From Melieria omissa (taxonomy: Eukaryota > Arthropoda > Insecta > Diptera > Ulidiidae): DNA of 64,000 bases. Every line of letters starts with the position of its first letter. Position 1 is the stretch's first letter. Location of the stretch: NCBI GenBank assembly GCA_963971225.1, contig CAXARI010000124.1, forward strand, positions 248,001 to 312,000. The letters run 5' to 3'. The translations under genes and the position numbers were made by a program. The notes under the pieces are model-generated. The model ran no database searches. It was not told the origin of the DNA and worked only from the letters and a program-made list of their open reading frames with translations. This document shows, one piece after another, positions 24,963-39,036 of this stretch.

Positions 24963-26072
24963 TTCTCTGTCTTTACCCCGTCCCTGTCAGTCACCTATTC
25001 ATAAAACAGGGTTGCATTTGTCTGTCCTACATACATACAATTTCTTGAGGCAAGAAAACAAAAATCCGCGCAGCCCCCACACGTGTTGCTTCGTTGCTGT
25101 CACAACAACGACTGATTGAAAGAATGCACCTCTGATCTATATAACCAATCAAATGCTTGTGGAACCTAAGTACGCACAATCACTTTAATCAAAATGGCGT
25201 CAAAATTATGCCAGAGTGACCACTTTTCACCAATTTGGTAAATAAAAAAAATATCCCCCCTGCAGCATGATCGAAATTATGGCTGTTAAATCTCGACCCG
25301 TTAACGGATTTTAATAATATTATGCCTTATTATTTAGCTAGACTCGTATGCTTTCTATAATGGTATCAATCATCCTTCTATACCCCAAGGTTCGAAAGCA
25401 AATCGATTTGGAACGGTGACTTTGAAAAAATTGCTACTTGGGTGCAACCACTAAAATGCTTGTCAACACCAAATGCATAAGTGCATATTAATAATTGACC
25501 CCTTAAAATTTAGCCAGAGTCTTATGCTTTCTTTATTGGTCCCTACCTTTTCATTATCCGTCAGGAATAATGAGCATATCGATGCGCAAGGATAACATTG
25601 AAAAACTGCCTATTACAAAATACACACTCACCACTAAAGTGCTTATAGATTGCAAACGGTATGGGTTACGTTAATAAAAAACCCCTTAAAATGTAGCTAG
25701 AGATTGCAGCTTTATCAAATTAAATCAATAATTTGATTACTATTAGGCAATCATGAACAGATCGATGCGCAAGAGTGACATTAAATGGCTGCCTACTGCA
25801 AAATCGATAAAATGCTTGTAAAATATGATGATTCTAGGTTTATAGAAAAAATAATAACCTTAAAACCTAGCTGGAGTTTTGAGCTTTCATAAATGGGGTC
25901 AATCTTCTCGCTATCTCAGATAATGCAGGAGAATTTCGTTGTGGAAAAGTGATATCGACCACATGATACATCTATATCAGGTGCCCAAAATCTTCTTATG
26001 GAAAAGCAAAAACCAATACATGTAAAGTTGCCCAAAAAAAATGCAAACAAATTATTTAATTAATTGAATTAG

Positions 26073-29000
26073 TTGAAAGCACATTGTGCATTTCGCTTGA
26101 CCCTTATAATTATAAGTGAAAAAAATATTATGTTCCCATTTGTCATTGCCGAAAGGCCAACCAATCGCCAACACAAAAAAGCATTCACACAAAAACTACA
26201 ACAACAAAAGCATCTAATTTTTTTTCATACATACAATTTCTTGAGGCAACAAAACAAAAATCCGCGCAGCCCCCACACGTGTTGCTTCGTTGCTGTCACA
26301 ACAACGACTGATTGAAAGAATGCACCTCTGATCTATATAACCAATCAAATGCTTGTGGAACCTAAGTACGCACAATCACTTTAATCAAAATGGCGTCAAA
26401 ATTATGCCAGAGTGACCACCTTTCACCAATTTGGTAAATAAAAAAAATATCCCACCGCCAGCATGATCGAAATTATGGCTGTTAAATCTCGACCCGTTAA
26501 CGGATTTTAATAATATTATGCCTTATTATTTAGCTAGACTCGTATGCTTTCTATAATGGTATCAATCATCCTTCTATACCCCAAGGTTCGAAAGCAAATC
26601 GATTTGGAACGGTGACTTTGAAAAAATTGCTACTTGGGTGCAACCACTAAAATGCTTGTCAACACCAAATGCATAAGTGCATATTAATAATTGACCCCTT
26701 AAAATTTAGCCAGAGTCTTATGCTTTCTATATTGGTCGCTACATTTTCATTATCCGTCAGGAATAATGAGCATATCGATGCGCAAGGATAACATTGAAAA
26801 ACTGCCTATTACAAAATACACACTCACCACTAAAGTGCTTATAGATTCCAAACGGTATGGGTTACGTTAATAAAAAACCCCTTAAAATGTAGCTAGAGAT
26901 TGCAGCTTTGTCAAATTAAATCAATAATTTGATTACTATTAGGCAATCATGAACAGATCGATGCGCAAGAGTGACATTAAATGGCTGCCTACTGCAAAAT
27001 CGATAAAATGCTTGTAAAATATGATGATTCTAGGTTTATAGAAAAAATAATAACCTTAAAACCTAGCTGGAGTTTTGAGTTTTCATAAATGGGGTCAATC
27101 TTCTCGCTATCTCAGATAATGCAGGAGAATTTCGTTGTGGAAAAGTGATATCGACCACATGATACATCTATATCAGGGGTGCCCAAAATCTTCTTATGGA
27201 AAAGCAAAAACCAATACATGTAAAGTTGACCAAAAAAAATGCAAACAAATTATTTAATTAATTGAATTAGTTGAAAGCACATTGTGCATTTCGCTTGACC
27301 CTTAAAATTATAAGTGAAAAAAATATTATGTTCCCATTTGTCATTGCCGAAAGGCCAACCAATCGCCAAAACAAAAACTACAACAACAAAAGCATCTAAT
27401 TTTTTTTCATACATACAATTTCTTGAGGCAACAAAACAAAAATCCGCGCAGCCCCCACACGTGTTGCTTCGTTGCTGTCACAACAACGACTGATTGAAAG
27501 AATGCACCTCTGATCTATATAATCAATCAAATGCTTGTGGAACCTAAGTACGCACAATCACTTTAATCAAAATGGCGTCAAAATTAAGCCAGAGTGACCA
27601 CCTTTCACCAATTTGGTAAATAAAAAAAATATCCCCCCGGCAGCATGATCGAAATTATGGCTGTTAAATCTCGACCCGTTAACGGATTTTAATAATATTA
27701 TGCCTTATTATTTAGCTAGACTCGTATGCTTTCTATAATGGTATCAATCATCCTTCTATACCCCAAGGTTCGAAAGCAAATCGATTTGGAACGGTGACTG
27801 TGAAAAAATTGCTACTTGGGTGCAACCACTAAAATGCTTGTCAACACCAAATGCATAAGTGCATATTAATAATTGACCCCTTAAAATTTAGCCAGAGTCT
27901 TATGCTTTCTATATTGGTCCCTACCTTTTCATTATCCGTCAGGAATAATGAGCATATCGATGCGCAAGGATAACATTGAAAAACTGCCTATTACAAAATA
28001 CACACTCACCACTAAAGTGCTTATAGATTGCAAACGGTATGGGTTACGTTAATAAAAAACCCCTTAAAATGTAGCTAGAGATTGCAGCTTTATCAAATTA
28101 AATCAATAATTTGATTACTATTAGGCAATCATGAACAGGTCGATGCGCAAGAGTGACATTAAATGGCTGCCTACTGCAAAATCGATAAAATGCTTGTAAA
28201 ATATGATGATTCTAGGTTTATAGAAAAAATAATAACCTTAAAACCTAGCTGGAGTTTTGAGCTTTCATAAATGGGGTCAATCTTCTCGCTATCTCAGATA
28301 ATGCAGGAGAATTTCGTTGTGGAAAAGTGATATCGACCACATGATACATCTATATCAGGTGCCCAAAATCTTCTTATGGAAAAGCAAAAACCAATACATG
28401 TAAAGTTGCCCAAAAAAAATGCAAACAAATTATTTAATTAATTGAATTAGTTGAAAGCACATTGTGCATTTCGCTTGACCCTTAAAATTATAAGTGAAAA
28501 AAATATTATGTTCCCATTTGTCATTGCCGAAAGGCCAACCAATCGCCAACACAAAAAAGCATTCACACAAAAACTACAACAACAAAAGCATCTAATTTTT
28601 TTTCATACATACAATTTCTTGAGGCAACAAAACAAAAATCCGCGCAGCCCCCACACGTGTTGCTTCGTTGCTGTCACAACAACGACTGATTGAAAGAATG
28701 CACCTCTGATCTATATAACCAATCAAATGCTTGTGGAACCTAAGTACGCACAATCACTTTAATCAAAATGGCGTCAAAATTATGCCAGAGTGACCACCTT
28801 TCACCAATTTGGTAAATAAAAAAAATATCCCACCGCCAGCATGATCGAAATTATGGCTGTTAAATCTCGACCCGTTAACGGATTTTAATAATATTATGCC
28901 TTATTATTTAGCTACACTCGTATGCTTTCTATAATGGTATCAATCATCCTTCTATACCCCAAGGTTCGAAAGCAAATCGATTTGGAACGGTGACTTTGAA

Positions 29001-31439
29001 AAAATTGCTACTTGGGTGCAACCACTAAAATGCTTGTCAACACCAAATGCATAAGTGCATATTAATAATTGACCCCTTAAAATTTAGCCAGAGTCTTATG
29101 CTTTCTATATTGGTCCCTACCTTTTCATTATCCTTCAGGAATAATGATCATATCGATGCGCAAGGATAACATTGAAAAACTGCCTATTACAAAATACACA
29201 CTCACCACTAAAGTGCTTATAGATTCCAAACGGTATGGGTTACGTTAATAAAAAACCCCTTAAAATGTAGCTAGAGATCGCAGCTTTATCAAATTAAATC
29301 AATAATTTGATTACTATTCGGCAATCATGAACAGATCGATGCGCAAGAGTGACATTAAATGGCTGCCTACTGCAAAATCGATAAAATGCTTGTAAAATAT
29401 GATGATTCTAGGTTTATAGAAAAACTAATAACCTTAAAACCTAGCTGGAGTTTTGAGCTTTCATAAATGGGGTCAATCTTCTCGCTATCTCAGATAATGC
29501 AGGAGAACTTCGTTGTGGAAAAGTGATATCGACCACATGATACATCTATATCAGGGGTGCCCAAAATCTTCTTATGGAAAAGCAAAATCCAATACATGTA
29601 AAGTTGCCCAAAAAAAATGCAAACAAATTATTTAATTAATTAGTTGAAAGCACATTGTGCATTTCGCTTGACCCTTAAAATTATAAGTGAAAAAAATATA
29701 ATGTTCCCATTTGTCATTGCCGAAAGGCCAACCAATCGCCAACACAAAAAAGCATACACACAAAAACTACAACAACAAAAGCATCTAATTTGTTTTCATA
29801 CATACAATCTCTTGAGGCAACAAAACAAAAATCCGCGCAGCCCCCACACGTGTTGCTTCGTTGCTGTCACAACAACGACTGATTGAAACAATGCACCTCT
29901 GATCTATATAACCAATAAATCACTTTAATCAAAATGGCGTCAAAATTAAGCCAGAGTGACCACCTTTCACCAATTTGGTAAATAAAAAAAATATCCCACC
30001 GGCAGCATGATCGAAATTATGGCTGTTAAATCTCGACCCGTTAACGGATTTTAATAATATTATGCCTTATTATTTAGCTAGACTCGTATGCTTTCTATAA
30101 TGGTATCAATCATCCTTCTATACCCCAAGGTTCGAAAGCAAATCGATTTGGAACGGTGACTTTGAAAAAATTGCTACTTGGGTGCAACCACTAAAATGCT
30201 TGTCAACACCAAATGCATAAGTGCATATTAATAATTGACCCCTTAAAATTTAGCCAGAGTCTTATGCTTTCTATATTGGTCCCTAACTTTTCATTATCCT
30301 TCAGGAATAATGAGCATATCGATGCGCAAGGATAACATTGAAAAACTGCCTATTACAAAATACACACTCACCACTAAAGTGCTTATAGATTCCAAACGGT
30401 ATGGGTTACATTAATAAAAAACCCCTTAAAATGTAGCTAGAGATTGCAGCTTTATCAAATTAAATCAATAATTTTATTACTATTCGGCAATCATGAACAA
30501 TTCGATGCGCAAAAGTGACATTAAATGGCTGCCTACTGCAAAATCGATAAAATGCTTGTAAAATATGATGATTCTAGGTTTATAGAAAAAATATCAACCT
30601 TAAAACCTAGCTGGAGTTTTGAGCTTTCATAAATGGGGTCAATCTTCTCGCTATCTCAAATAATGCAGCAGAATTTCGTTGTGGAAAAGTGATATCGACC
30701 ACATGATACATCTATATTAGGGGTGCCCAAAATATTCTTATGGAAAAGCAAAAACCAATACATGTAAAGTTGCCCAAAAATATGCAAACAAATTATTTAA
30801 TTAATTGAATTAGTTGAAAGCACATTGTGCATTTCGCTTGACCCTTAAAATTATAAGTGAAAAAAATATAATGTTCCCATTTGTCATTGCCGAAAGGCCA
30901 ACCAATCGCCAAAACAAAAACTACAACAACAAAAGCATCTAATTTTTTTTCATACATAGAATTTCTTGAGGAAACAAAACAAAAATCCGCGCAGCCCCCA
31001 CACGTGTTGCTTCGTTGCTGTCACAACAACGACTGATTGAAACAATGCACCTCTGATCTATATAACCAATAAATCACTTTAATCAAAATGGCGTCAAAAT
31101 TAAGCCAGAGTGACCACCTTTCACCAATTTGGTAAATAAAAAAAATATCCCACCGGCAGCATGATCGAAATTATGGCTGTTAAATCTCGACCCGTTAACG
31201 GATTTTAATAATATTATGCCTTATTATTTAGCTAGACTCGTATGCTTTCTATAATGGTATCAATCATCCTTCTATACCCCAAGGTTCGAAAGCAAATCGA
31301 TTTGGAACGGTGACTTTGAAAAAATTGCTACTTGGGTGCAACCACTAAAATGCTTGTCAACACCAAATGCATAAGTGCATATTAATAATTGACCCCTTAA
31401 AATTTAGCCAGAGTCTTATGCTTTCTATATTGGTCCCTA
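26073..31439 (+). repeat. Block D: units 22-25 and start of unit 26
   Basis: Units 22, 24 and 25 have long MITEs, and unit 23 is type e (TATATAATCAATC, ATCCCCCCGG, ATTGCAAACGG). Units 23-24 resemble units 44-45 and 47-48. Units 25 and 26 lack 27 bp after the MITE (ACCAATAAATCAC near 29912 and 31066). The MITE start is shortened to CAGGTGCCC before units 22 and 24. Confidence 0.75.
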
Positions 31440-34400
31440 CCTTTTCATTATCCTTCAGGAATAATGATCATATCGATGCGCAAAGATAACATTGAAAAAC
31501 TGCCTATTACAAAATACACACTCACCACTAAAGTGCTTATAGATTCCAAACGGTACAGGTTACGTTAATAAAAAACCCCTTAAAATGTAGCTAGAGATCG
31601 CAGCTTTATCAAATTAAATCAATAATTTGATTACTATTCGGCAATCATGAACAGATCGATGCGCAAGAGTGACATTAAATGGCTGCCTACTGCAAAATCG
31701 ATAAAATGCTTGTAAAATATGATGATTCTAGGTTTATAGAAAAACTAATAACCTTAAAACCTAGCTGGAGTTTTGAGCTTTCATAAATGGGGTCAATCTT
31801 CTCGCTATCTCAGATAATGCAGGAGAACTTCGTTGTGGAAAAGTGATATCGACCACATGATACATCTATATCAGGGGTGCCCAAAATCTTCTTATGGAAA
31901 AGCAAAAACCAATACATGTAAAGCTGACCAAAAAAATGCAAACAAATTATGTAGTTAATTGAATTAGTTGAAAGCACATTGTGCATTTCGCTTGACCCTT
32001 AAAATTATAAGTGAAAAAAATATAATGTTCCCATTTGTCATTGCCGAAAGGCCAACCAATCGCCAAAACAAAAACTACAACAACAAAAGCATCTAATTTT
32101 TTTTCATACATAGAATTTCTTGAGGAAACAAAAAAAAATCAGCGCAGCCCCCACACGTGTTGCTTCGTTGCTGTCACAACAACGACTGATTGAAAGAATG
32201 CACCTCTGATCTATATAACCAATTAAATGCTTGTGGAACCTAAGTACGCACAATCACTTTAATCAAAATGGCGTCAAAATTAAGCCAGAGTGACCACCTT
32301 CAATAATTTGGTAAATAAAAAAATATCCCACCGGCAGCATGATCGAAATTATGGCTGTTAAATCTCGACCCGTTAACGGATTTTAATAATATTATGCCTT
32401 ATTATTTAGCTAGACTCGTACGCTTTCTATAATGGTATCAATCATCCTTCTATACCCCAAGGTTCGAAAGCAAATCGATTTGGAACGGTGACTTTGAAAA
32501 AATTGCTACTTGGGTGCAACCACTAAAATGCTTGTCAACACCAAATGCATAAGTGCATATTAATAATTGACCCCTTAAAATTTAGCCAGAGTCTTATGCT
32601 TTCTATATTGGTCCCTAACTTTTCATTATCCTTCAGGAATAATGAGCATATCGATGCGCAAGGATAACATTGAAAAACTGCCTAATACAAAATACACACT
32701 CACCACTAAAGTGCTTATAGATTCCAAACGGTATGGGTTACGTTAATAAAAAACCCCTTAAAATGTAGCTAGAGATTGCAGCTTTATCAAATTAAATCAA
32801 TAGTTTGATTACTATTAGGCAATCATGAACAGATCGATGCGCAAGAGTGACATTAAATGGCTGCCTACTGCAAAATCGATAAAATGCTTGTAAAATATGA
32901 TGATTCTAGGTTTATAGAAAAAATAATAACCTTAAAACCTAGCTGGAGTTTTGAGCTTTCATAAATGGGGTCAATCTTCTCGCTATCTCAGATAATGCAG
33001 GAGAATTTCGTTGTGGGAAAGTGATATCGACCACATGATACATCTATATCAGGGGTGCCCAAAGTCTTCTTATGGAAAAGCAAAAACCAATACATTTAAA
33101 CTTGCCCAAAAAAATGCAAACAAATTATTTAATTAATTGAATTAGTTGAAAGCACATTGTGCATTTCGCTTGACCCTTAAAATTATAAGTGAAAAAAATA
33201 TAATGTTCCCATTTGTCATTGCCGAAAGGCCAACCAATCGCCAAAACAAAAAAGCATACACACAAAAACTACAACAACAAAAGCATCTAATTTGTTTTCA
33301 TACATACAATTTCTTGAGGCAACAAAACAAAAATCCGCGCAGCCCCCACACGTGTTGCTTCGTTGCTGTCACAACAACGACTGATTGAAACAATGCACCT
33401 CTGATCTATATAACCAATCAATCACTTTAATCAAAATGGCGTCAAAATTAAGCCAGAGTGACCACCTTTCACCAATTTGGTAAATAAAAAAAATATCCCA
33501 CCGGCAGCATGATCGAAATTATGGCTGTTAAATCTCGACCCGTTAACGGATTTTAATAATATTATGCCTTATTATTTAGCTAGACTCGTATGCTTTCTAT
33601 AATGGTATCAATCATCCTTCTATACCCCAAGGTTCGAAAGCAAATCGATTTGGAACGGTGACTTTGAAAAAATTGCTACTTGGGTGCAACCACTAAAATG
33701 CTTGTCAACACCAAATGCATAAGTGCATATTAATAATTGACCCCTTAAAATTTAGCCAGAGTCTTATGCTTTCTATATTGGTCCCTAACTTTTCATTATC
33801 CTTCAGGAATAATGAGCATATCGATGCGCAAGGATAACATTGAAAAACTGCCTATTACAAAATACACACTCACCACTAAAGTGCTTATAGATTCCAAACG
33901 GTATGGGTTACATTAATAAAAAACCCCTTAAAATGTAGCTAGAGATTGCAGCTTTATCAAATTAAATCAATAATTTCATTACTATTCGGCAATCATGAAC
34001 AATTCGATGCGCAAAGTGACATTAAATGGCTGCCTACTGCAAAATCGATAAAATGCTTGTAAAATATGATGATTCTAGGTTTATAGAAAAAATATCAACC
34101 TTAAAACCTAGCTGGAGTTTTGAGCTTTCATAAATGGGGTCAATCTTCTCGCTATCTCAAATAATGCAGCAGAATTTCGTTGTGGAAAAGTGATATCGAC
34201 CACATGATACATCTATATTAGGGGTGCCCAAAATATTCTTATGGAAAAGCAAAAACCAATACATGTAAAGTTGCCCAAAAATATGCAAACAAATTATTTA
34301 ATTAATTGAATTAGTTGAAAGCACATTGTGCATTTCGCTTGACCCTTAAAATTATAAGTGAAAAAAATATAATGTTCCCATTTGTCATTGCCGAAAGGCC

Positions 34401-37400
34401 AACCAATCGCCAAAACAAAAACTACAACAACAAAAGCATCTAATTTTTTTTCATACACAGAATTTCTTGAGGAAACAAAACAAAAATCCGCGCAGCCCCC
34501 ACACGTGTTGCTTCGTTGCTGTCACAACAACGACTGATTGAAAGAATGCACCTCTGATCTATATAACCAATCAAATGCTTATGGAACCTAAGTACGCACA
34601 ATCACTTTAATCAAAATGGCGTCAAAATTAAGCCAGAGTGACCACCTTTCAATAATTTGGTAAATAAAAAAATATCCCACCGGCAGCATGATCGAAATTA
34701 TGGCTGTTAAATCTCGACCCGTTAACGGATTTTAATAATATTATGCCTTATTATTTAGCTAGACTCGTATGCTTTCTATAATGGTATCAATCATCCTTCT
34801 ATACCCCAAGGTTCGAAAGCAAATCGATTTGGAACGGTGACTTTGAAAAAATTGCTACTTGGGTGCAACCACTAAAATGCTTGTCAACACCAAATGCATA
34901 AGTGCATATTAATAATTGACCCCTTAAAATTTAGCCAGAGTCTTATGCTTTCTATATTGGTCCTTAACTTTGCATTATCCTTCAGGAATAATGAGCATAT
35001 CGATGCGCAAGGATAACATTGAAAAACTGCCTATTACAAAATACACACTCACCACTAAAGTGCTTATAGATTCCAAACGGTATGGGTTACGTTAATAAAA
35101 AACCCCTTAAAATGTAGCTAGAGATTGCAGCTTTATCAAATTAAATCAATAATTTGATTACTATTAGGCAATCATGAACAGATCGATGCGCAAGAGTGAC
35201 ATTAAATGGCTGCCTACTGCAAAATCGATAAAATGCTTGTAAAATATGATGATTCTAGGTTTATAGAAAAAATAATAACCTTAAAACCTAGCTGGAGTTT
35301 TGAGCTTTCATAAATGGGGTCAATCTTCTCGCTATCTCAAATAATGCAGGAGAATTTCGTTGTGGAAAAGTGATATCGACCACATGATACATCTATATCA
35401 GGGGTGCCCAAAGTCTTCTTATGGAAAAGCAAAAACCAATACATTTAAACTTGCCCAAAAAAATGCAAACAAATTATTTAATTAATTGAATTAGTTGAAA
35501 GCACATTGTGCATTTCGCTTGACCCTTAAAATTATAAGTGAAAAAAATATAATGTTCCCATTTGTCATTGCCGAAAGGCCAACCAATCGCCAAAACAAAA
35601 ACTACAACAACAAAAGCATCTAATTTTTTTTCATACATAGAATTTCTTGAGGAAACAAAACAAAAATCCGCGCAGCCCCCACACGTGTTGCTTCGTTGCT
35701 GTCACAACAACGACTGATTGAAAGAATGCACCTCTGATCTATATAACCAATCAAATGCTTGTGGAACCTAAGTACGCACAATCACTTTAATCAAAATGGC
35801 GTCAAAATTAAGCCAGAGTGACCACCTTTCACCAATTTGGTAAATAAAAAAAATATCCCACCGGCAGCATGATCGAAATTATGGCTGTTAAATCTCGACC
35901 CGTTAACGGATTTTAATATTATTATGCCTTATTATTTAGCTACACTCGTATGCTTTCTATAATGGTATCAATCATCCTTCTATACCCCAAGGTTCGAAAG
36001 CAAATCGATTTGGAACGGTGACTTTGAAAAAATTGCTACTTGGGTGCAACCACTAAAATGCTTGTCAACACCAAATGCATAAGTGCATATTAATAATTGA
36101 CCCCTTAAAATTTAGCCAGAGTCTTATGCTTTCTATATTGGTCCCTAACTTTTCATTATCCTTCAGGAATAATGAGCATATCGATGCGCAAGGATAACAT
36201 TGAAAAACTGCCTATTACAAAATACACACTCACCACTAAAGTGCTTATAGATTCCAAACGGTATGGGTTACGTTAATAAAAAACCCCTTAAAATGTAGCT
36301 AGAGATTGCAGCTTTATCAAATTAAATCAATAATTTGATTACTATTAGGCAATCATGAACAGATCGATGCGCAAGAGTGACATTAAATGGCTGCCTACTG
36401 CAAAATCGATAAAATGCTTGTAAAATATGATGATTCTAGGTTTATAGAAAAAATAATAACCTTAAAACCTAGCTGGAGTTTTGAGCTTTCATAAATGGGG
36501 TCAATCTTCTCGCTATCTCAAATAATGCAGGAGAATTTCGTTGTGGAAAAGTGATATCGACCACATGATACATCTATATCAGGGGTGCCCAAAGTCTTCT
36601 TATGGAAAAGCAAAAACCAATACATTTAAACTTGCCCAAAAAAATGCAAACAAATTATTTAATTAATTGAATTAGTTGAAAGCACATTGTGCATTTCGCT
36701 TGACCCTTAAAATTATAAGTGAAAAAAATATAATGTTCCCATTTGTCATTGCCGAAAGGCCAACCAATCGCCAAAACGAAAACTACAACAACAAAAGCAT
36801 CTAATTTTTTTTCATACATAGAATTTCTTGAGGAAACAAAACAAAAATCCGCGCAGCCCCCACACGTGTTGCTTCGTTGCTGTCACAACAACGACTGATT
36901 GAAAGAATGCACCTCTGATCTATATAACCAATCAAATGCTTGTGGAACCTAAGTACGCACAATCACTTTAATCAAAATGGCGTCAAAAGTAGGCCAGAGT
37001 GACCACCTTTCAATAATTTGGTAAATAAAAAAATATCCCACCGTCAGCATGATCGAAATTATGGCTGTTAAATCTCGACCCGTTAACGGATTTTAATAAT
37101 ATTATGCCTTATTATTTAGCTAGACTCGTATGCTTTCTATAATGGTATCAATCATCCTTCTATACCCCAAGGTTCGAAAGCAAATCGATTTGGAACGGTG
37201 ACTTTGAAAAAATTGCTACTTGGGTGCAACCACTAAAATGCTTGTCAACACCAAATGCATAAGTGCATATTAATAATTGACCCCTTAAAATTTAGCCAGA
37301 GTCTTATGCTTTCTATATTGGTCCCTAACTTTTCATTATCCTTCAGGAATAATGAGCATATCGATGCGCAAGGATAACATTGAAAAACTGCCTATTACAA

Positions 37401-38508
37401 AATACACACTCACCACTAAAGTGCTTATAGATTCCAAACGGTATGGGTTACGTTAATAAAAAACCCCTTAAAATGAAGCTAGAGATTGCAGCTTTATCAA
37501 ATTAAATCAATAATTTGATTACTATTAGGCAATCATGAACAGATCGATGCGCAAGAGTGACATTAAATGGCTGCCTACTGCAAAATCGATAAAATGCTTG
37601 TAAAATATGATGATTCTAGGTTTATAGAAAAAATAATAACCTTAAAACCTAGCTGGAGTTTTGAGCTTTCATAAATGGGGTCAATCTTCTCGCTATCTCA
37701 AATAATGCAGGAGAATTTCGTTTTGGAAAAGTGATATCGACCACATGATACATCTATATCAGGGGTGCCCAAAGTCTTCTTATGGAAAAGCAAAAACCAA
37801 TACATTTAAACTTGCCCAAAAAAATGCAAACAAATTATTTAATTAATTGAATTAGTTGAAAGCACATTGTGCATTTCGCTTGACCCTTAAAATTATAAGT
37901 GAAAAAAATATAATGTTCCCATTTGTCATTGCCGAAAGGCCAACCAATCGCCAAAACAAAAACTACAACAACAAAAGCATCTAATTTTTTTTCATACATA
38001 GAATTTCTTGAGGAAACAAAACAAAAATCCGCGCAGCCCCCACACGTGTTGCTTCGTTGCTGTCACAACAACGACTGATTGAAAGAATGCACCTCTGATC
38101 TATATAACCAATCAAATGCTTGTGGAACCTAAGTACGCACAATCACTTTAATCAAAATGGCGTCAAAATTAAGCCAGAGTGACCACCTTTCACCAATTTG
38201 GTAAATAAAAAAAATATCCCACCGGCAGCATGATCGAAATTATGGCTGTTAAATCTCGACCCGTTAACGGATTTTAATATTATTATGCCTTATTATTTAG
38301 CTACACTCGTATGCTTTCTATAATGGTATCAATCATCCTTCTATACCCCAAGGTTCGAAAGCAAATCGATTTGGAACGGTGACTTTGAAAAAATTGCTAC
38401 TTGGGTGCAACCACTAAAATGCTTGTCAACACCAAATGCATAAGTGCATATTAATAATTGACCCCTTAAAATTTAGCCAGAGTCTTATGCTTTCTATATT
38501 GGTCCCTA
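31440..38508 (+). repeat. 7,069-bp six-unit segment, tandem copy 1
   Basis: Units 27-32 recur as units 33-38, and each start from unit 27 to 32 moves by exactly 7,069 bp. Private marks repeat in register: AAAAAAAATCAGCGC and CGTACGC (27/33), CATACACAG and GCTTATGG (29/35), AAAAGTAGGCCAG and CCGTCAGC (31/37), TTTAATATTATTA (30/36 and 32/38). I noted about a dozen substitutions and no net indel. The exact boundary is ambiguous over 31235-31440. Confidence 0.9.
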
Positions 38509-39036
38509 CCTTTTCATTATCCTTCAGGAATAATGATCATATCGATGCGCAAAGATAACATTGAAAAACTGCCTATTACAAAATACACACTCACCACTAA
38601 AGTGCTTATAGATTCCAAACGGTACAGGTTACGTTAATAAAAAACCCCTTAAAATGTAGCTAGAGATCGCAGCTTTATCAAATTAAATCAATAATTTGAT
38701 TACTATTCGGCAATCATGAACAGATCGATGCGCAAGAGTGACATTAAATGGCTGCCTACTGCAAAATCGATAAAATGCTTGTAAAATATGATGATTCTAG
38801 GTTTATAGAAAAACTAATAACCTTAAAACCTAGCTGGAGTTTTGAGCTTTCATAAATGGGGTCAATCTTCTCGCTATCTCAGATAATGCAGGAGAACTTC
38901 GTTGTGGAAAAGTGATATCGACCACATGATACATCTATATCAGGGGTGCCCAAAATCTTCTTATGGAAAAGCAAAAACCAATACATGTAAAGCTGACCAA
39001 AAAAATGCAAACAAATTATGTAGTTAATTGAATTAG
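37856..39036 (+). repeat. Chimeric unit 32, junction of the 7,069-bp duplication
   Basis: Its left part carries unit-30/38 marks (TTTAATATTATTA, and AGCTACACTCG to 38304). From 38509 it carries unit-26 marks (CCCTACCTTTTC, AATGATCATATCG, GCAAAGATAAC, AGATCGCAGC). This is the expected product of an unequal crossover between units about six apart. Confidence 0.85.

Larger units (their letters stand above)
23977..25029. mobile_element. Unclassified 1,053-bp nested insertion, copy 1
   Basis: The sequence is markedly GC-richer and more pyrimidine-rich than its host. Its layout is A (233 bp) - B (522 bp) - A (233 bp) - tail (67 bp). B holds three short minisatellite copies. The outer ends are TAGTTTCG and GTCTGTCCTA: only TAG...CTA is inverted, and there is no TG...CA as in most LTRs. 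The possibilities are a solo LTR with an internal duplication, or a non-autonomous DNA element. It contains no domain-bearing reading frame. A 65-codon frame through the minisatellite starts at TTG and is not convincing. Confidence 0.75.
23737..25134 (+). mobile_element. hAT-like MITE of unit 21, interrupted by a nested insertion
   Basis: The left terminus CAGGAGTGCCC is at 23737 and the right terminus ends at 25134. The element is split after 23976 by a 1,053-bp insertion plus an 8-bp duplicated target. The remaining MITE sequence is of ordinary length and intact at both ends. Confidence 0.85.
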
